The notes beneath the pieces are model-generated. The model saw only the letters and a list, made by a program, of their open reading frames with translations, was not told the DNA's origin and made no database searches. From Cherax quadricarinatus (Eukaryota; Arthropoda; Malacostraca; Decapoda; Parastacidae), in assembly GCF_038502225.1 (NCBI RefSeq), contig NC_091293.1:2864789-2928788 (forward strand): DNA of 64,000 bases, in the 5' to 3' direction. This document shows, one piece after another, positions 24,542 to 34,974 of the stretch. How positions within the stretch are numbered: the first letter of the stretch is position 1; every line of letters begins with the position of its first letter. The translations under genes and the position numbers were made by a program.

Positions 24542-27465
24542 TTGAAGGTGTGGTATACAAATGCAGATGGAATAACAAACAAGTATGAGGAGTGGCACGA
24601 GAGAATCAAGGAGACATCCCTAGACATAATAGCATTCACAGAAACAAAACTCACCAGAATAATAACAGATTCAATCTTTCCATCCGGATATCAAATCCTC
24701 AGGAAAGACAGAGGGAGGAGAGGGGGAGGAGGAGTTGCACTGCTCATTAAAAACCAGTGGGGTTTTGAGAAAATGGAAGGAATGGATGGCACGGGCAAAA
24801 GGGACTACTTAGTAGGAACAATCCAGTCTGAGGGACATAAGGTGATAATTGCAGTAATGTACAACCCACCACAGAACTGCAGGAGGCCAAGAGAAGAATA
24901 TGATGACAGCAACAGAGCAATGATCGACACACTAGCCGAGGTGGCCAGGAGAGCACACATGGGGGGAGCGAAGTTACTAGTTATGGGTGATTTCAATCAC
25001 AAGGAGATTGACTGGGAAAACCTGGAGCCCCATGGGGGTCCCGAAACATGGAGAGCCAAGATGATGGACGTGGTACTGGAAAACCTCATGCATCAACATG
25101 TTAGAGACACTACCAGAGAGAGAGGAGAGGATGAACCAGCAAGACTGGACCTTGTATTCACCTTGAGTAGTTCGGACATCGAGGGTATCATGCATGAAAG
25201 GCCCCTGGGAGCTAGTGATCATGTGGTTCTGTGCTTTGACTACATAGTTGAGCTCCAAGTGGAGAGAGTAGCAGGAATAGGCTGGGAAAAACCAAACTAC
25301 AAAAGGGGGAACTACTCAGGCATGAGGAACTTCCTTCAAGACATTCAGTGGGAGAGGGAACTGACAGGAAAACCAGTACAAGAAATGATGGACAATGTGG
25401 CAACAAAATGCAAGGAGGCAGAGGAGAGGTTTGTTCCCAAGGGAAACAGAAGTAATGGGAAGAACAGAACGAGTCCTTGGTTCACCCAAAGGTGTAGGGA
25501 GGCAAAAACTAGGTGTACTAGAGAATGGAAAAGGTACAGAAGACAGAGAACTCAGGAAAATAAAGAGATTAGTCGAAGAGCCAGAAACGAATATGCACAG
25601 ATAAGAAGGGAGGCTCAGAGACAATATGAAAATGACATAGCATCAAAAGTAAAGACTGACCCGAAGCTGTTGTACAGCCACATCAGGAGGAAAACAACAG
25701 TCAAGGACCAGGTAATCCGACTGAGGAAGGGTGATGGGGAATTCACAAGAAGTGGTATGTCGACCCAGTGGAAGATAAGAGATAAGATATGTCGGAGGGA
25801 GCAGGATCAACACAAGACTTTAAAAGAAGATAGTCGACTTACAGTGTGAACAACAACAGTAGGACTCCAGAATCGAACCCGGGCCCTCCGTGTGTGAATC
25901 AGAACAGGGGGGCCACACTCCAGCAAGTGCTGGATGAGGTACATATAACCAAGGAGGAGGTGAAGAAGCTGCTATGCGAACTTGGCACCTCAAAGGCGGT
26001 GGGACCACACAACATCTCTCCATGGGTCCTTAAAGAGGGAGCAGAGATATTGTGTGTACCGTTAACAAAGATCTTCAACACATCATTTGAAACTGGGCAA
26101 CTCCTTGAGGTATGGAAAATGGCAAATGTAGTCCCAATTTTTAAAAAGGGAGACAGACATGAGGAACTAAACTACAGACCTGTATCACTAACGTGTATAG
26201 TATGCAAGGTCATGGAAAAGATAATCAGGAGGAGAGTGGTGGGGCACCTGGAAAGAAACAAGTGTATAATTGAGAACCAGCATGGTTTCAGGGAAGGAAA
26301 ATCCTGTGCCACAAACCTACTAGAGTTTTATGACAAGGTGACAGAAGTAAGACAAGAGAGAGAGGGGTGGATCGACTGCATATTTTTGGACTGCAAGAAG
26401 GCCTTCGACACAGGTCCTCACAAGAGGTTACTGCAAAAGCTAGAGGATCAGGCACACATAACAGGAAAGGCACTGCAATGGATCAGAGAATACCTGACAG
26501 GGAGGCAACAACGAGTCAAGGTATGCGACGAGGTGTCAGAGTGGGCGCCTGTGACAAGCGGGTTTCCACAGGGGTCAGTCCTAGGACCTGTGCTGTTCTT
26601 GGTATATGTGAACGACATAACGGAAGGGATAGACTCAGAAGTGTCCTTGTTTGCAGATGATGGGAAGTTAATGAGAAGAATCAAATCGGATGAGGATCAG
26701 GCAAGACTACAAAGAGACCTGGACAGGCTATAAGCCTGGTCCAGCAACTGGCTCCTTGAATTTAACCCTGCCAAATGCAAAGTCATGAAGATTGGGGAAG
26801 GGCAAAGAAGACCGCAGACACAATATAGTTTAGATGGCCAAAGACTGCAAACCTCACTCAAGGAAAAAGATCTGGGGGTGAGTATAACACCGAGCATATC
26901 TCCCGAGGCGCACATCAATCAGATAACTGCTGCAGCATATGGGTGCCTGGCAGACCTACGGATAGCGTTCCGATACCTCAGTAAGGATTCGTTCAAGACT
27001 CTGTATACCATTTACGTCAGGCCCATACTGGAGTATGCAGCAACACTTTGGAATCCACACCTAGTCAAGCACGTCAAGAAATTAGAGAAAGTGCAAAGAT
27101 TTGCAACAAGACTAGTCCCAGAGCTACGGGAATTGTCCTACGAAGAAAGGTTGAGGGAAATCGGCCTGACGACACTGGAGGACAGGAGGGTCAGGGGAGA
27201 CATGATAACGACATATAAAATACTGCGGGGAATAGACGAGGTGGACAAAGACGGGATGTTTCAGAGATGGGACACAGACACAAGAGGTCACAATTGGAAG
27301 TTGAAGACTCAGATGAATCAAAGGGATGTTAGGAAGTATTTCTTCAGTCATAGAGTAGTCAGGCCATGGAATAGCCTAGAAAGTGATGTAGTCGAGGCAG
27401 GAACCATACATAGTTTTAAGGCGAGGTATGATAGAGCTCATGGGGCAGGGAGAGAGAGGACCTAG
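24542..27465 (+). pseudogene. LINE copy H ORF2: endonuclease and reverse transcriptase, broken
   Basis: The most complete ORF2 of the window. Endonuclease: WYTNADGI near residue 4 (catalytic Asn), FTETKL at 32-37 (catalytic Glu), GGGVALLI, MYNPP, VMGDFNH (Asp and Asn), RLDLVFT, GASDHVVL (final Asp-His). RT follows from the linker. The frame is lost at about 25740-25905, where sequence unlike copy A replaces the expected segment. It resumes at 25910 with VGPHNISPWVL, FDTGPHKRL (a Val-to-Gly change), [18 protein letters not shown] and LFADDGKLM. A nonsense codon at 26731 (CTATAA, where other copies encode a residue before TW or AWSSNW) splits palm and thumb. The last part (26785-27465) is intact. 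Confidence 0.9.
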
Positions 27466-27546
27466 AAGCAATCAGCGAAGAGGCGGGGCCAGGAGCTGTG
27501 ACTCGACCCCTGCAACCGCAAATAGGTGAGTACAAATAGGTGAGTA

Positions 27547-27956
<410 letters not shown>

Positions 27957-28605
27957 TCAAGTCCGACTATATGAAAATAACCGGTTTCCCTGAATCCCTT
28001 CACTAAACATTACCCTGCTCACACTCCAACAGATCGTCAGGTCCCAAGTACCATTCGTCTCCATTCTCTCCAATCGAACACGCTCAAGCACGCTTGCTGG
28101 AAGTCCAAGCCCCTCACCCACAAAACCTCCCTTTCTCTTTCCTTCCAACCTTTTCGAGGACGACCCCTACCCCGCCTTCCTTCCCCTAAAGGTTTAAATG
28201 CTCTCCATGTCATTCTACTTTTATCCATTTTCTCTAAATGACCAAACCACCTCAACAACCCCTCTTCAGCCCTCTGACTAATAGTTTTATTAACTCCACA
28301 CATCCTAATTTCCACACTCCGAATTTTCTGCATAATATTTACACCACACATTGCCGCCTCCTCTCTGCAGCATTCACAACCCAAGCTTCACACCCATATA
28401 AGAGTGTTGGTACTACTATACTTTCATGCATTCCCTTCTTTGCCTCCATAGATAATGTTTTTTGTCTCCACATATACCTCAACGCACCACTCGCCTTTTT
28501 TCCCTCATCAGTTATGTGATTAACCTCATCCTTCAGAAATCCATCCGCCGACACGTCAACTCCCAAATATCTGAAAACATTCACTTCTTCCATACTCGTC
28601 CCCAT
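27957..28605 (-). pseudogene. Non-LTR RT C-terminal fragment, second LINE family
   Basis: Minus-strand remnant of a different LINE. The frame 28605-28339 reads VFRYLGVDVSADGFLKDEV, EAKKGMHESIVVPTLLYGCEAW. A one-base frame change near 28360 leads into 28384-28037, with QRAEEGLLRWFGHLEKMDKSRM and GRRGRGRPRKGW. These are the conserved C-terminal sentences of RTE-type and related LINE reverse transcriptases (the YGCE and WFGHL motifs). The catalytic palm is not present, so the copy is 5' truncated. The exact clade is uncertain. Confidence 0.8.
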
Positions 28606-28935
28606 GAGGATGAGGCTGAAATTAATCCTTGAGATACTACTACCACGAGTGTCTTCGGGCCAAGGTGGTACAAGGTTCGTATGGTCGAGTCCTGGCCTGC
28701 CGCAGTTTGGAAAATTATTTAAAATTACTTGTTTCGTGATTTCATTGATATATATAAGTAGTGATGAAGGCGGCTCAGTGGCTCATGCGGCAGAGTGGCT
28801 TCCTTTTCCTGAGCGGTCTCTGCAGCAGAGTGGCTTCCTCCTGAAAAGGGCTGCGGCTCAGTGGCTCCTTTTCCTGGGTGGCTCCTTTTCACACCTATAT
28901 GCTAATGACCTTAACCTCGCCCTCGAGACCACCTC
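28606..28935. other. Intergenic sequence with imperfect GGCTCAGTGGCTC repeats
   Basis: Between 28770 and 28890, motifs such as GGCTCAGTGGCTC, AGAGTGGCTTCC and TTTTCCTG recur at irregular 25-45 bp spacing. There is no credible coding sequence or tRNA fold. Confidence 0.5.
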
Positions 28936-29190
28936 CCCCTCGAGACCACCTCACCCTCGAGACCACCTCACCCTCAACCCCCCACCCTCCCCCCCCCCCC
29001 CACGACCCCCCCGCCCGCGCCCCCCGCGCCCCCCAACCGCGCCCCCCCGCGCCCCCCCCGCGCCCCCCGCGCCCCCCGCCCGTCGCGCCGACCCCAGCCG
29101 CCCGCCCACGCCCCTCGTGCTCCGCCCATCGCGCCCACCCGCGCCTTCTGCTGCGCCTTCTGCAGCGTCGTCCGGATCGCCCCCGCGCCC
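28919..29190. repeat. GC-rich, C-run block
   Basis: Starts with three copies of CTCGAGACCACCTC, passes into runs of C (up to 14) and GCGCCCC-type repeats, and ends abruptly in T-rich sequence at 29195. It is almost pure C/G on a strongly AT-rich background. Proline- and arginine-rich frames across it reflect composition only. Confidence 0.85.
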
Positions 29191-29254
29191 CGAATTTTTT
29201 TCCGATTTTTTTCGAATTTTTTTTGAATTTCATTTTATTGTGCTCTCCACTTCC

Positions 29255-29640
29255 TCGAATCAAGTTTTTGGATTCCCCCTCCCACTTTCACCCCCACCCC
29301 AAATTTTTTCGAATTTTTTTTTTCTCGATAATACAAAGTCTCCATCTCCTCGGATCAAGTTTTTCTCGATATCAAAGACTCCAATTCCTCGGATCAAATT
29401 TTTCTCGAAATCAAAGTCTCCATCTCCTTGGATCAAGTTTTCTCGATAATACAAAGACTCCAATTCCTCGGATCAAGTTTTTCTCAAAATCAAAGTCTCC
29501 ATCTCCTTGGATCAAGATTTTCTCGATAGTACAAAGACTCCATCTCCTTGGATCAAAGTTTTTCTCGATAATACCAAGACTCCATCTCCTTGGATCAAGG
29601 TTTTCTCCTCCATCTCCTCGGATCAAGTTTTTTTGGATTC
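29255..29640 (+). repeat. Minisatellite with ~39-41 bp unit
   Basis: Eight to nine imperfect tandem units built on TTTTTCTCGATAATACAAAG and CTCCATCTCCTCGGATCAAG (two halves of one unit). Both ends of the array run into TTTTTGGATTCCC-like sequence (29268 and 29629). Open frames on both strands here follow the repeat and are not genes. Confidence 0.9.
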
Positions 29641-29715
29641 CCACCCTCTGGGGGTAAGCATTCAAATGAAATCCTCCTATGGGACATGGTGCTCTCTCTT
29701 ACTACAGGTCTAAAC

Positions 29716-29880
29716 AAGTGTGACGTCATCCCACCTGTGTTTACTCGGCGGTCAGTGACGTCACGTGATGACCTCACACATACAGGCTGAATCTTGTCGA
29801 CTTCCCCCTATGTCAATGACGTCACGTGATGACCCCGCACACAGGCTGAATCTTGTCGACTTTCCCCTACACATTTCATA
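29716..29880. promoter_or_regulatory. Cluster of three CRE-type palindromes, partly in a 61-bp duplication
   Basis: TGACGTCA occurs exactly at 29721-29728, 29756-29763 and 29817-29824. The last two are each followed by CGTGATGAC, making a composite with an overlapping CACGTG E-box (29762-29767 and 29823-29828), and lie in tandem copies 61 bp apart that share ACAGGCTGAATCTTGTCGAC. TGACGTCA is the consensus of CREB/ATF factors and CACGTG of bHLH factors. Function as a promoter is inferred; no downstream gene is identified. Confidence 0.45.
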
Positions 29881-32282
29881 TACAACATAGGGAAAACATT
29901 TTCACTCTTAACCCAGGATAACCCAAATAATTTCACATTTTTTCGTTAATACCAACAACAATCCACAATTTCTTCACAAAATACAACACAAGTCTAGACA
30001 TTTTTCTCGTTTTAACTATTTCATCAGAAAAAGTCACCACATCACTTATAACCACTTTTCGATAAATTCACTAGTCACAATTTTACATATTACGAAGTTA
30101 ATACGCACACACACCTCACTTTACTTTGAACACCTTCAAAACACTCTCATAAATCATTTGAATACTCACAAAAATACCTTTGAACATTTTCAAACAACAC
30201 TGAAACACTTCCAAGACAATATTTTGAATACTCCCAAATAAGATTTGACAGCTTTAATTTATCTACACTTAAATATTTCATTAAATTACAACTCATCCCC
30301 CATACTACTCCCTCATTCTCCAGATTTCTACAACAGTATCACAAAAACTAACTCAAACACTTTACTTTGAACAACACCAAAAACACCATCAATTACCTTT
30401 GAATACTCCAAAAACATCATTCGAACACAGCCAAATCACCACTGAATACTCCAAGAACACCTTCATAAATACTTTTGCACATCATTTGAATACCTTCAAA
30501 AACACCTTTGAATAGTCTCAAACACCATTTGTGTACTACTAATACACTACTGAATTCAGTAAAAACACCACCAAAATCACCATAAACTAAGATCAACATA
30601 ACAGACTAACACCCATTTTTCACACAAGTCCCCTCAAATCACTATAACCAAGACGATTATCAATTTCTATGAGTACACTCTCCTCCAACTAAGATAAAAC
30701 ATGAACGCAAAAAACATGAACACAAACCAAACACACACGAACACTTACAACAGAATCAAGTCTTTTTTTCGATATCTCTAGTTCGACAACAACACCCACA
30801 ACACCCACATCCCACATCACCCACAACCCACATCACCCACACCCCACAATTTTTCTCGTTTTAACTAATTTCATCAGAAAAAAAGTCACAACAACCCACA
30901 ACTTATAAACACTTTTCAGCAACTCTAGTTCGACAACAACACCCACAACCCACAACACCCACAACCCACAACACCCACACCCCACAATTTTTTCTCGTTT
31001 TAACTAATTTCATCAGAAAAAGTCACAACAACCCACTTATAACGTCTTTTCGGTATCTCTAGTTCGACAACAACGCCCACAACCCACAACACCCACATCC
31101 CACAACACCCACAACCCACAATTTCTTTACAAAATACAACACAAGTCTAGACATTTTTCTCGTTTTAACTATTTCATCAGAAAAAGTCACAACAACAACC
31201 CACTTATAACATCTTTTTTTCGATATATCTAGTTCGACAACAATACCCACATCCCTCATCACTTACCATTTTATTCACAATTTATTCGATACAAATTTTT
31301 CCCCTTCTTTTAATTGAATCTTAAATGTAATGCACATTCCTCCCTACATTACTAAAATTCTAATAAATTCCTCTCCATACCCATCTCCTTGTATCCACAT
31401 AAATTGATATTATACTCACAACAACTAATCTCACTACCCAACTACTGGGACATGTTTCTACACCCTCCATTCTTTTCCAATATATCATAACTTTTCAATT
31501 CTATAAATTCTTTTAAAATATTCACACATTACCTTTATTTTCAGTAAAATCCCCCCATATTTCATTAAATTTCTAATACAACCCTCCCCATACCCCTCTC
31601 CATCTCACTCACATTTCTTCACATCCACTCACCCGTTTCCCATCACACCTTTTCAGAACAAATATACAAAAATCACATTTCACATCCACAAATGCATCTC
31701 ATCACCCATCTCAAATCCACTAAAATCACTGTAACCAAGATATTCACAAAATTCTATAACCACCTAACACACACAGACAACTCACTTTACTTTGAACACT
31801 ACCAAAAACACCATCAATTACCATTGAATACTCCAAAAATATCATTCGAACACCCCCAAAACACCACTGAATACTACCCAAACTAAGATCAACACTACCA
31901 GCTAATATCCATTCTATAGAAATCCCCACATTTCCTCCCTACACTAAATTTCTAATAAAATCTATCTCCTCAACTCCACATAGTTAATATTATACTCATA
32001 ACCCCCACAATTTTTCTCAGTTCATCTATTTCATCAGAAAAAAAAGTCACCCGCATTTTTTGACTCAGTAATATTCACAACATGTCACAAATTTTTAGAA
32101 AACACTCATTTTTTTATAAATATATCACGAACACATCCAGCTAAGATATGATATAAATCACATTTTTAGCCACATTCCCTCAATTTCGGTAATATGGACA
32201 AAATTGATTGGGATAACATTAGAACATTTCCAAATTACGTTGGAGCACATTCAAAAATATATTGGAACACTTCCAAAATACA
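29881..32282. other. AT-rich, C/A-biased non-coding DNA with dispersed motifs
   Basis: About 2.4 kb without credible genes. It contains recurrent modules: TTTTCTCGTTTTAACTA followed by TTTCATCAGAAAA (near 30005, 30848, 30986, 31155, and a variant near 32015), ACAACACCCACAACCCACA stretches (30790-31130), and degenerate 20-30 bp repeats on the theme TTTGAATACTCCAAAAACA (30120-30560, 31780-31880). Open frames here are short and repeat-derived. Confidence 0.6.
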
Positions 32283-32606
32283 TTAGAGTACTCCAGAATT
32301 ACTTTGAACGACTCCATTTTTGGATATTTCCAAATTAGTTTTGAAAACTTTATCGTAAAATCGAACATTATTTTCTTGTTGGTAAACACACTCAATGGTA
32401 GAAATATTTACTCGATTTCCGAATAGAAACACATTCCTCGCTCTGAGAGACTCCTTGAGCTTATATGCCTTACCCCAAAGTATTGCATCATGATTTTTGT
32501 ACAATCCCCTCCAGCGAGGCCATGAAATGGTATTCACACCCAATGTAGATTTAAGATAATCATCTCTTTCCAGACCAACTGTGTCCTCTTGTTCTAAAAT
32601 TTGGTG
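32283..32606 (-). CDS. Hypothetical ORF outside the inverted-repeat island
   Basis: An open frame on the minus strand reads from about 32606 (after a stop) to 32283. No ATG is evident at its start, and a TTTTAG acceptor-like sequence lies at its upstream edge, so it could be an internal or terminal exon. The residues look protein-like (SWPRWRGLYKNHDAILWGKA, then a NVFLFGNRVNISTIECVY stretch) rather than repeat-derived, but I recognise no family. It ends just outside the left arm and on the same strand as the minus-strand gene of the island. Confidence 0.3.
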   Translation of the reverse strand, partial: HQILEQEDTVGLERDDYLKSTLGVNTISWPRWRGLYKNHDAILWGKAYKLKESLRARNVFLFGNRVNISTIECVYQQENNVRFYDKVFKTNLEISKNGVVQSNSGVL

Positions 32607-32632
32607 AGGTCACAGGGCTGACAGACACCATG

Positions 32633-33294
32633 AAATTAACTTAAATGAGATATAACATTTGTGTTCTACCTCAATACTCTTTTTCATGGTAAGGTTTGAT
32701 TGATTTAAAACTTCATCATGTCTTAAAAATTTTTATTAAACATTTCTCTTTTTAATGAATGAAACATCATATATTATTAATCTTGGTGTAACAACACGCT
32801 CTAAACATCATAAATCCTCCCCTCTAAGTCTTGTTCTTCCAAGCCCCGTCACATCGGTACCTGTAAATTTTAATATATTTTTTTTATTTCATTAGCATAT
32901 AATGGGGAGAAATTTGCACCATCACCTGTAAAAGATATAAACCAACTAAAAGTTACATATTTTTTCACTATCCCAAACATATGCTTCTCGTTAACTTAAA
33001 TATCTTCCCATTCTTGACTTAAAAGCATAATCGTACTGTGTCCCATTATTAACTTTAATGAATTAAAAGCGTCTTGTTAACTTAAATGATGTAAGTATTA
33101 TGGTAGACATGATTCTTGGTGTTCAGGTAGAGAGAGAAGGTCGAAATGGTAAGTGACACATTTCATGAAGAGATAAATATGAGTTATATATATTAATTCA
33201 AATATATCTCTCTCTCTCTTCAAGTTATAATTACTTCCTCATAATAATTTAAATGAATTAAACCACTGATACAAGGTAAATAATTTTGCTTACC
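32633..33294 (+). repeat. Left arm of 662-bp inverted repeat
   Basis: Reverse complement of 36576-37237, with only scattered single-base differences and one-base indels by eye. Its outer end is AAATTAACTTAAATGAGATA and its inner end GCTTACC. Read from the core outward (minus strand) it begins with a splice-donor-like GGTAAGC and contains two acceptor-like TTTACAG sites and an AATAAA. No coding frame is seen. Confidence 0.95.
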
Positions 33295-33305
33295 TTATAA
33301 GTTAC

Positions 33306-34175
33306 TCACACATTAGGCTCAATGTTTTTAATATATTGTTTAATATCTGTGAAAAGTTCTCTCCAAATTAATTTCCACTTCTTTGTGTTGTACCATCTAT
33401 GCAAAATGCACAGATTATACTGTCTATTAAATATTTGACTGACAAAGTTTTCAGATATATTGTTTTCCAAAATATAATATACCAGATCATCACTCCACTC
33501 CGTTACCATTTCATCAATGAATTTAAGCGAATCAAGTTCATTTTCTAACCAATTTTTAATTCTCTGAAAATTCTTTTCACTCAATGTTTCACCATCTTTC
33601 CTTAAGAGTTGATTGACAGTGTTGCAAAATTCCAACCAAGGAAGATCTTTCACCGTTTCACAAATAACAATGAAATCGCCATGTTTCCTTATATTAGATG
33701 CTTTCCATGTGGTTCCCGGACAATGTCTGGTGGTGACTTACACACAACTCTCCCTTACACATAAAGAGTTGCTAAATAGTATTAAATGAAAAATTTCATT
33801 AAACTTACCTAAACTAGGATCAGCCATTTCAAAATCCATTTTCATAATTAATTTTTTGGGCTTTGGTATAATAAAAGTTTGAGATAAATGACTACTCCAT
33901 TCACATTCTCGTAACAATAAATTTTCCAATATTTCTTCACTCCATCGTTGAGTCATTTCTCGTACCTCAGCTACAAACACTTCTTTTGAGAGAACATGTT
34001 CTGCATCAACTCTTTTTTGAATGGGTTCGACTCTTTTAATTGCATATAACATTTCTATAAACACCACACTAGTATGTTTTGTCACAACCACCTCCATATT
34101 TCTTCTTCTGCTAAAGTGATTCCTTACCATTTCACTCCAAATATTTATACCAAAAATTTCAATCGTTGTCATCAT
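33306..34175 (-). CDS. Unrecognised protein, probably two exons
   Basis: Two minus-strand frames with protein-like composition. Exon 1 (34175-33809) starts with two adjacent Met codons. At its end CTAGTTTAG|GTAAGT is a good splice donor. An acceptor at TGTGTAAG|TC (33737) would remove 72 bp (33737-33808) and join the frames in phase, giving about 265 codons to the stop at 33306. Without splicing, exon 1 ends 23 codons into the intron. Both parts contain a related helical motif: REMTQRWSEEILENLLLREC in exon 1 and DEMVTEWSDDLVYYILENN in exon 2, with LSQTF and VSQIF after it, so an internal duplication is likely. It is basic, without signal peptide or membrane segment. I recognise no family. It stops 11 bp before the left arm. 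Confidence 0.55.
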
Positions 34176-34803
34176 CGAATATCATTTTTTTTAATAATAC
34201 AAATACACATTACAGGGGATTTCTTCAAAGCATATATATTATCCATTGTATATTTCAAATAATATGTTTGGTCATTGTTAACTTTCCTTATTTTTCAGTA
34301 AAAAGAAATATTCAGACAATATTTTTTTGGCAACACTTACTACTTGCTTGTGACGTCACTATCCAGCAACACGTTAAAACAGGTTAGAGCATCTTCCCCT
34401 TATTATTTTAAATGAACTAAAAGCATGACGTCACGATACTCATTGAACAAATTTTCTTACCTTTAATTGTCTTCATGCATTTCCAAGTATGCACCATCGG
34501 TATAGTGATAACATGTTATAATACCATTGAAGTAAGTTATGATCCCCATCCTGTATGACACTAAACTCGTGGTGGTTCATTCACCTATCGTCATGGTCAT
34601 GCCACGTAGTGTTTTTTCATGGAACAAATTTCTCTACACATATAGTTATAAAAACTACTAACTCGACAACCCTCGTGGTGAAAAGAGTATAAGAAGACAC
34701 ATCTGTATTGAGTTACAAGAGTATTTAGATGGAGACGTGGAAGTTACATGTGAAAAATTTGTTACAGAAGTAAGTGTCTACACAACACTGAACTGATAAA
34801 GAA
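34176..34803. promoter_or_regulatory. Divergent intergenic region with two TGACGTCA palindromes
   Basis: About 630 bp between the outward-facing genes of the island. TGACGTCA is present at 34351-34358 and 34426-34433, 75 bp apart. As consensus sites for CREB/ATF-type factors in the only position from which both gene sets diverge, they are candidates for a shared promoter. No clear TATA box can be assigned in this AT-rich sequence. A possible splice donor (ACAGAAGTAAGT near 34775) follows an open stretch encoding HICIELQEYLDGDVEVTCEK, so a 5' exon may be present. Confidence 0.4.
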
Positions 34804-34938
34804 ATGATTAATTCGATAGAAGACCTTGATCACAACCCTCCAAAACGAAGGAAGGTGACTGATCTATATCTCACCGATAAAGAAATGCTTATAGCAATGG
34901 AAGATTTTGAACATGAGTTTTTAATGAGATATTATTGA
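34804..34938 (+). CDS. Small ORF with nuclear-localisation-like PPKRRK
   Basis: A 44-residue frame: an acidic start, PPKRRKV at residues 11-17, and a charged, helical C-terminal half. It lies between the divergent promoter region and macro-domain gene 1. It could be a separate small protein, an upstream ORF, or a 5' exon whose donor (GAGTAAAT) coincides with the stop. Spliced fusion to the next gene does not work in frame as the sequence stands. Confidence 0.3.
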   Translation: MINSIEDLDHNPPKRRKVTDLYLTDKEMLIAMEDFEHEFLMRYY

Positions 34939-34974
34939 GTAAATTCACCCCCAATGTAATTTTTAGAAATTCTA

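Larger units (their letters stand above)
23246..27546 (+). mobile_element. LINE copy H, near full length, subfamily II
   Basis: The only copy here with a 5' region, ORF1 and ORF2. It begins at a (CA)n run with a C-rich 5' part (CCCTCCCCCTCTCCACCC), contains a broken ORF1 (23403-24326), a non-coding gap, and ORF2 (24542-27465) with endonuclease and RT, and ends with AAATAGGTGAGTACAAATAGG and a CA/TA microsatellite. It is the best template in the window for the family's architecture. Confidence 0.9.

Noticed and set aside
28770..28890. tRNA gene suggested by GGCTCAGTGGCTC motifs
   Set aside because: No A/B box pair at proper spacing and no cloverleaf; the motif is part of an imperfect repeat.
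28604..29657. Pro/Arg-rich frames of 259-281 codons across the GC-rich block and minisatellite
   Set aside because: Composition and tandem repeats explain them; no conserved domain.
33306..34175. KilA-N/BRO-like DNA-binding domain in the minus-strand island protein
   Set aside because: Only a vague resemblance in a short stretch at the start of exon 2; the conserved core of that family could not be aligned.
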